Assembly: GCA_023374045.1 (NCBI GenBank)
Contig: CM041777.1
Location: 91,320,300 to 91,384,299, forward strand
DNA from: Limonium bicolor
Taxonomy: Eukaryota; Streptophyta; Magnoliopsida; Caryophyllales; Plumbaginaceae
Direction: 5' to 3'
DNA length: 64,000 bases
Each line of letters begins with the position of its first letter. Position 1 is the stretch's first letter. The notes below the pieces were generated by a model. It was not told the DNA's origin. It did no database searches and worked only from the letters and a program-made list of their open reading frames with translations. The position numbers were made by a program, and so were the translations under genes. Positions 61,540 to 64,000 of this stretch are shown in pieces.

Positions 61540-61860
61540 TAGTCCGGGTTTGCAAACCAGCACACAAACCCGGACTAGCCTAAAATCACGACAGAAAGTT
61601 TTTACAAGGGATGGTCCGGGTTTACAAACCAAGACACTAACCCGGACCACCCAAAAACATACCCGTAACATACCAAAACATTTGGTCCGGGTTTGCAAAG
61701 GATAACAAACCCGGACGATGCATAAAAAGCACCCGTAAGTCACAAATACATGTGGTCCGGGTTTGTAAACTAGGGTGTAAACCCGGACCACACACAAAAG
61801 TCACCAGAAAACGTATTCCAGTGTTGGTCCGGGTTTGTAGCCCCGGACACAAACCCGACC
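61540..61860 (+). repeat. Five inverted-repeat modules with 70-72 bp period
   Basis: Each has TCCGGGTTTG, 10-14 bases, and AAACCCGGAC; starts are near 61540, 61612, 61683, 61753 and 61825. Unit spacers differ but arms are kept, suggesting selection on the arms or recent array turnover. Confidence 0.8.
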
Positions 61861-63465
61861 ACCCCAAATTTTGTCCAGAAAGTGCTTTCTTGCATTCTAA
61901 TGATGGGGAATTGAAGGGTAATGATAGTATAAGGTAATTAAGACATGATTAAAGATGTTTAAAGGTCATTAAGGCTATAAACAAGCTTAGGAAATAATTT
62001 TAAGTAAGTAACATAAGTAAAGGTATTTGAACAATGAAGAATTAGTAAGTGTAAACTAGGAAACTCTAGTAAAGTAATGAGTAAGGTTAATTATGGATAA
62101 TTGACCACCCGATTGTATGTATGTCATAGGATTCAAATTAGTTGAACACCGAAGGGAGTCGGTGAGTCCAAAGTCAACGGTGAAAGGTATGATTTCTTCA
62201 TGCCCTGTATCCTAATCTGGTTACCCCGATTTGTGTGCTTATTTGACCACCTAATAAGATAAATGCATGAATCGGATTATATTGCACTTACTTGTGCTTG
62301 TTTACATTGTTCTCGATATTTGTCTTGAACAATAGTTTGTATAATTCATGAAATATGAATGATGATGATGATGTGTAATTGTACCTTGTAGTGTACTTGT
62401 ATATTGTATTGTATTTGTATGGATGTATATATGAATAATGTATTTGTGTATGTGGTTGAATGAATGACTTCTACTAATTCCTAACTACCTAACTCCTAAC
62501 TTAAGTGAGTAAATTGGAATGAGTAGAAGTCCGATATAGCTTCGGCCACGCGTGAGGATGAGGAGACACAAGAGGTTGGATCCGATTCCTGACTCGTAAA
62601 CTGGTCCGCGGCCCAAACCCTTAAATGGGTAGCATCCCGGATTGGTGAGTCAAGTAAATCCCGGTGGTGGGACGGAGTAGTCCCGGGCCGGAGGTCCCGA
62701 CGACTTAACTGGTAAGAGTAAGAAAGTAAGTATGTATGAGTATGAGTACGAGTATGTATGTGTATGTATGGAGTAACGAGTAAAGAGTAATCTCCACCCG
62801 ATTAACCCGGGTGGACCAATGAAGCTAACAAGTATTGTATGTTGTGCATGTAATGAGTATGTGTATTCGGAAGAAGGTAAGTACGTATTGGATGGTTATA
62901 TCGTATTCCTTGTATGTGATGAAGTGTATGTATGTATGCCTGGTAAGTATTATTGTATTGTGTATAAGAGCATGTATGCATGTATGTTTGAATGAAAATG
63001 AACTGCATGTATTCGACCAAGTGGTCGGCGTACCCTCACTAGTACGCGGGGTATGCGGTTATCATGCTCAGCGAAAGCTGACCCCTTCGGGGAACGTTTT
63101 TAGTGTGCAGGTACCCGAAGAGGATATGGTCAAGGCACGAGACCGGTGACTACATTGGATAGTAGTAGTAGAATGTAGAGGCGTACTAACTAGCACACCC
63201 CTTGTACTTAGAAAGTAAGTAGTCGTGTGGAATGGGTAGAGGTTAGACTCTTAATGAGTACACATGAACTTGGAAGAAGCATTGTATTTGTATTGGGAAC
63301 CTAGTAAACTCGGTTATGTATTTTGTATTGTATGGTTTATGAAGGAGTAAAGTATTGAGTGGAACATTGTAGTATTCGATTGATGAATGGAGTATGCGTT
63401 GTAGATGTGTAGCACTCGGGATTCCGGTCCATCAGACCGATGCTGTATGTAGAAGTAGTAGCCTT

Positions 63466-63487
63466 GTTAGTCACGTGGGTGACTAAC
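63466..63487 (+). other. U5 stem-loop, element A3
   Basis: GTTAGTCAC, loop GTGG, GTGACTAAC, about 100 bases before the LTR end. Confidence 0.6.
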
Positions 63488-63589
63488 GGCATAGTATCAC
63501 CCATTGTATGTAAGTATATATCCGCTGCGTGTATCTGATATGTAAGGAGATTGGACGGTAAGCACTGTATTAATGGTAGGGGTGTTACA

Positions 63590-64000
63590 AAAAGTGGTAT
63601 CAGAGCGAAGTATCGCTCTGATGACTGGAAATACCGAGTTTAGGAATACCGAGTTAGGAATTAGAAGGTTAGGGCTAAGGGCTGAGTGATGGCATTAGAG
63701 AGATGCTAGTTAGGAACTCCCGGTGTGCACCGGATACCTACAATACCAGTCCCGCCCACCGCAAACCCTATTGTATAACTTGGGGAAATACGCCAGAGAG
63801 AAGGAAAGACCTCTCATACTCGGGAAACCCGACTTGGCAATAGTGAAATAATCATACAGTAAACAAGAACCTGACATATAGTAGATGCAAAGAATTGGAA
63901 GTCCTGGAGATGGATCCCGGTTGAACAACAATGCCCGCACTTAATGGCGGTAGAATGAGCACTCCAACCATAAGGAGGCTACAACTTACAACAGCATGGG
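63590..64000 (+). mobile_element. Start of element A3 internal region (runs off the window)
   Basis: Primer site TGGTATCAGAGC at 63595-63606 with hairpin 63600-63608/63613-63621. The rest resembles the non-coding start of A1's interior rather than gag of element B, so A3 is probably also non-autonomous. Only 400 bp are visible. Confidence 0.75.

Larger units (their letters stand above)
59555..63589 (+). repeat. 5' LTR of element A3 (4035 bp)
   Basis: Starts TGAAATAACCCG, ends GGGGTGTTACA, then AAAAG and the primer site. AT-rich sequence with TATA-like TGTAAATAAAAGG near 60070 precedes a CT-rich leader (60120-60260). Five inverted modules (61540-61860) and the C/G hairpin and U5 stem-loop follow. 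Many blocks match the element B LTR, such as the one with CGGCCACGCGTGAGGATGAG near 62545. The frames open on - here are repeat artefacts. Confidence 0.9.

Noticed and set aside
61540..61860. CRISPR-like array of spaced repeats
   Set aside because: The repeats are imperfect inverted modules in a plant LTR, spacers are related to each other, no cas genes, nuclear plant context.

Overview
This window is plant nuclear DNA, most likely pericentromeric or other heterochromatin of a flowering plant (probably a eudicot; I cannot name the genus). I see no intact host gene. Nearly every base belongs to nested transposable elements: three families of long-LTR Ty3/Gypsy-type elements and CACTA (En/Spm) DNA transposons with spliced plant-type genes. 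All three retroelement families use an initiator-tRNA-Met primer site (TGGTATCAGAGC), have LTRs beginning TGAAATA.CCC and ending GGGG(T/C)GTTACA, and have a polypurine tract of the type AAGGGGG(G).

Layout. (1) 1-11584, + strand: non-autonomous LARD-like element A1, with the tail of its 5' LTR (1-2065), primer site, a 5.1-kb non-coding internal region, polypurine tract and a complete 4.37-kb 3' LTR (7217-11584). It sits inside the internal region of family C. (2) 11585-35237 plus 58268-58960: a tandem LTR-internal-LTR-internal-LTR array of family C (LTR about 5.67 kb, internal about 3.17 kb, period about 8.85 kb), also without evident coding capacity. (3) 35238-58262, - strand: element B, a chromodomain-carrying Ty3/Gypsy retrotransposon (chromovirus, most like the Tekay clade) inserted into the third C LTR with a GGCCA target duplication. 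It has gag, protease, RT, RNase H, integrase and chromodomain, mostly broken by single-base frameshifts. Between gag and protease lies an AlkB-like 2-oxoglutarate/Fe(II) dioxygenase domain, and the splice signals around it would remove it as an intron and join gag to pol in frame. (4) 48651-57552, - strand: a CACTA element nested in the 5' LTR of B (TSD AAT). It has a TNP2-type transposase gene, internally deleted and joined to DUF4216, and a multi-exon Ptta/Transposase_24-type gene ending in a Ulp1-like cysteine protease with an H-D-C triad. (5) 58961-59554: a decayed fragment of a related CACTA gene, which flanks the C array. (6) 59555-64000, + strand: element A3, a relative of A1, with a complete 5' LTR, primer site and the start of a non-coding internal region.

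Order of events read from the nesting: CACTA relic, then C array, then B in C, then the CACTA in B. A1 went into C and A3 into the relic independently. A1/A3 and B share their primer region, polypurine region and several LTR modules, so B-type elements probably supply proteins in trans to the A type. The main novelty candidates are the AlkB domain in a probable gag-pol intron and a set of stem-loops beside the primer site, the polypurine tract and the LTR 3' end, whose stems change in a paired way between families. Small indels outnumber substitutions between repeat copies in patches, so some frameshifts may be assembly errors.
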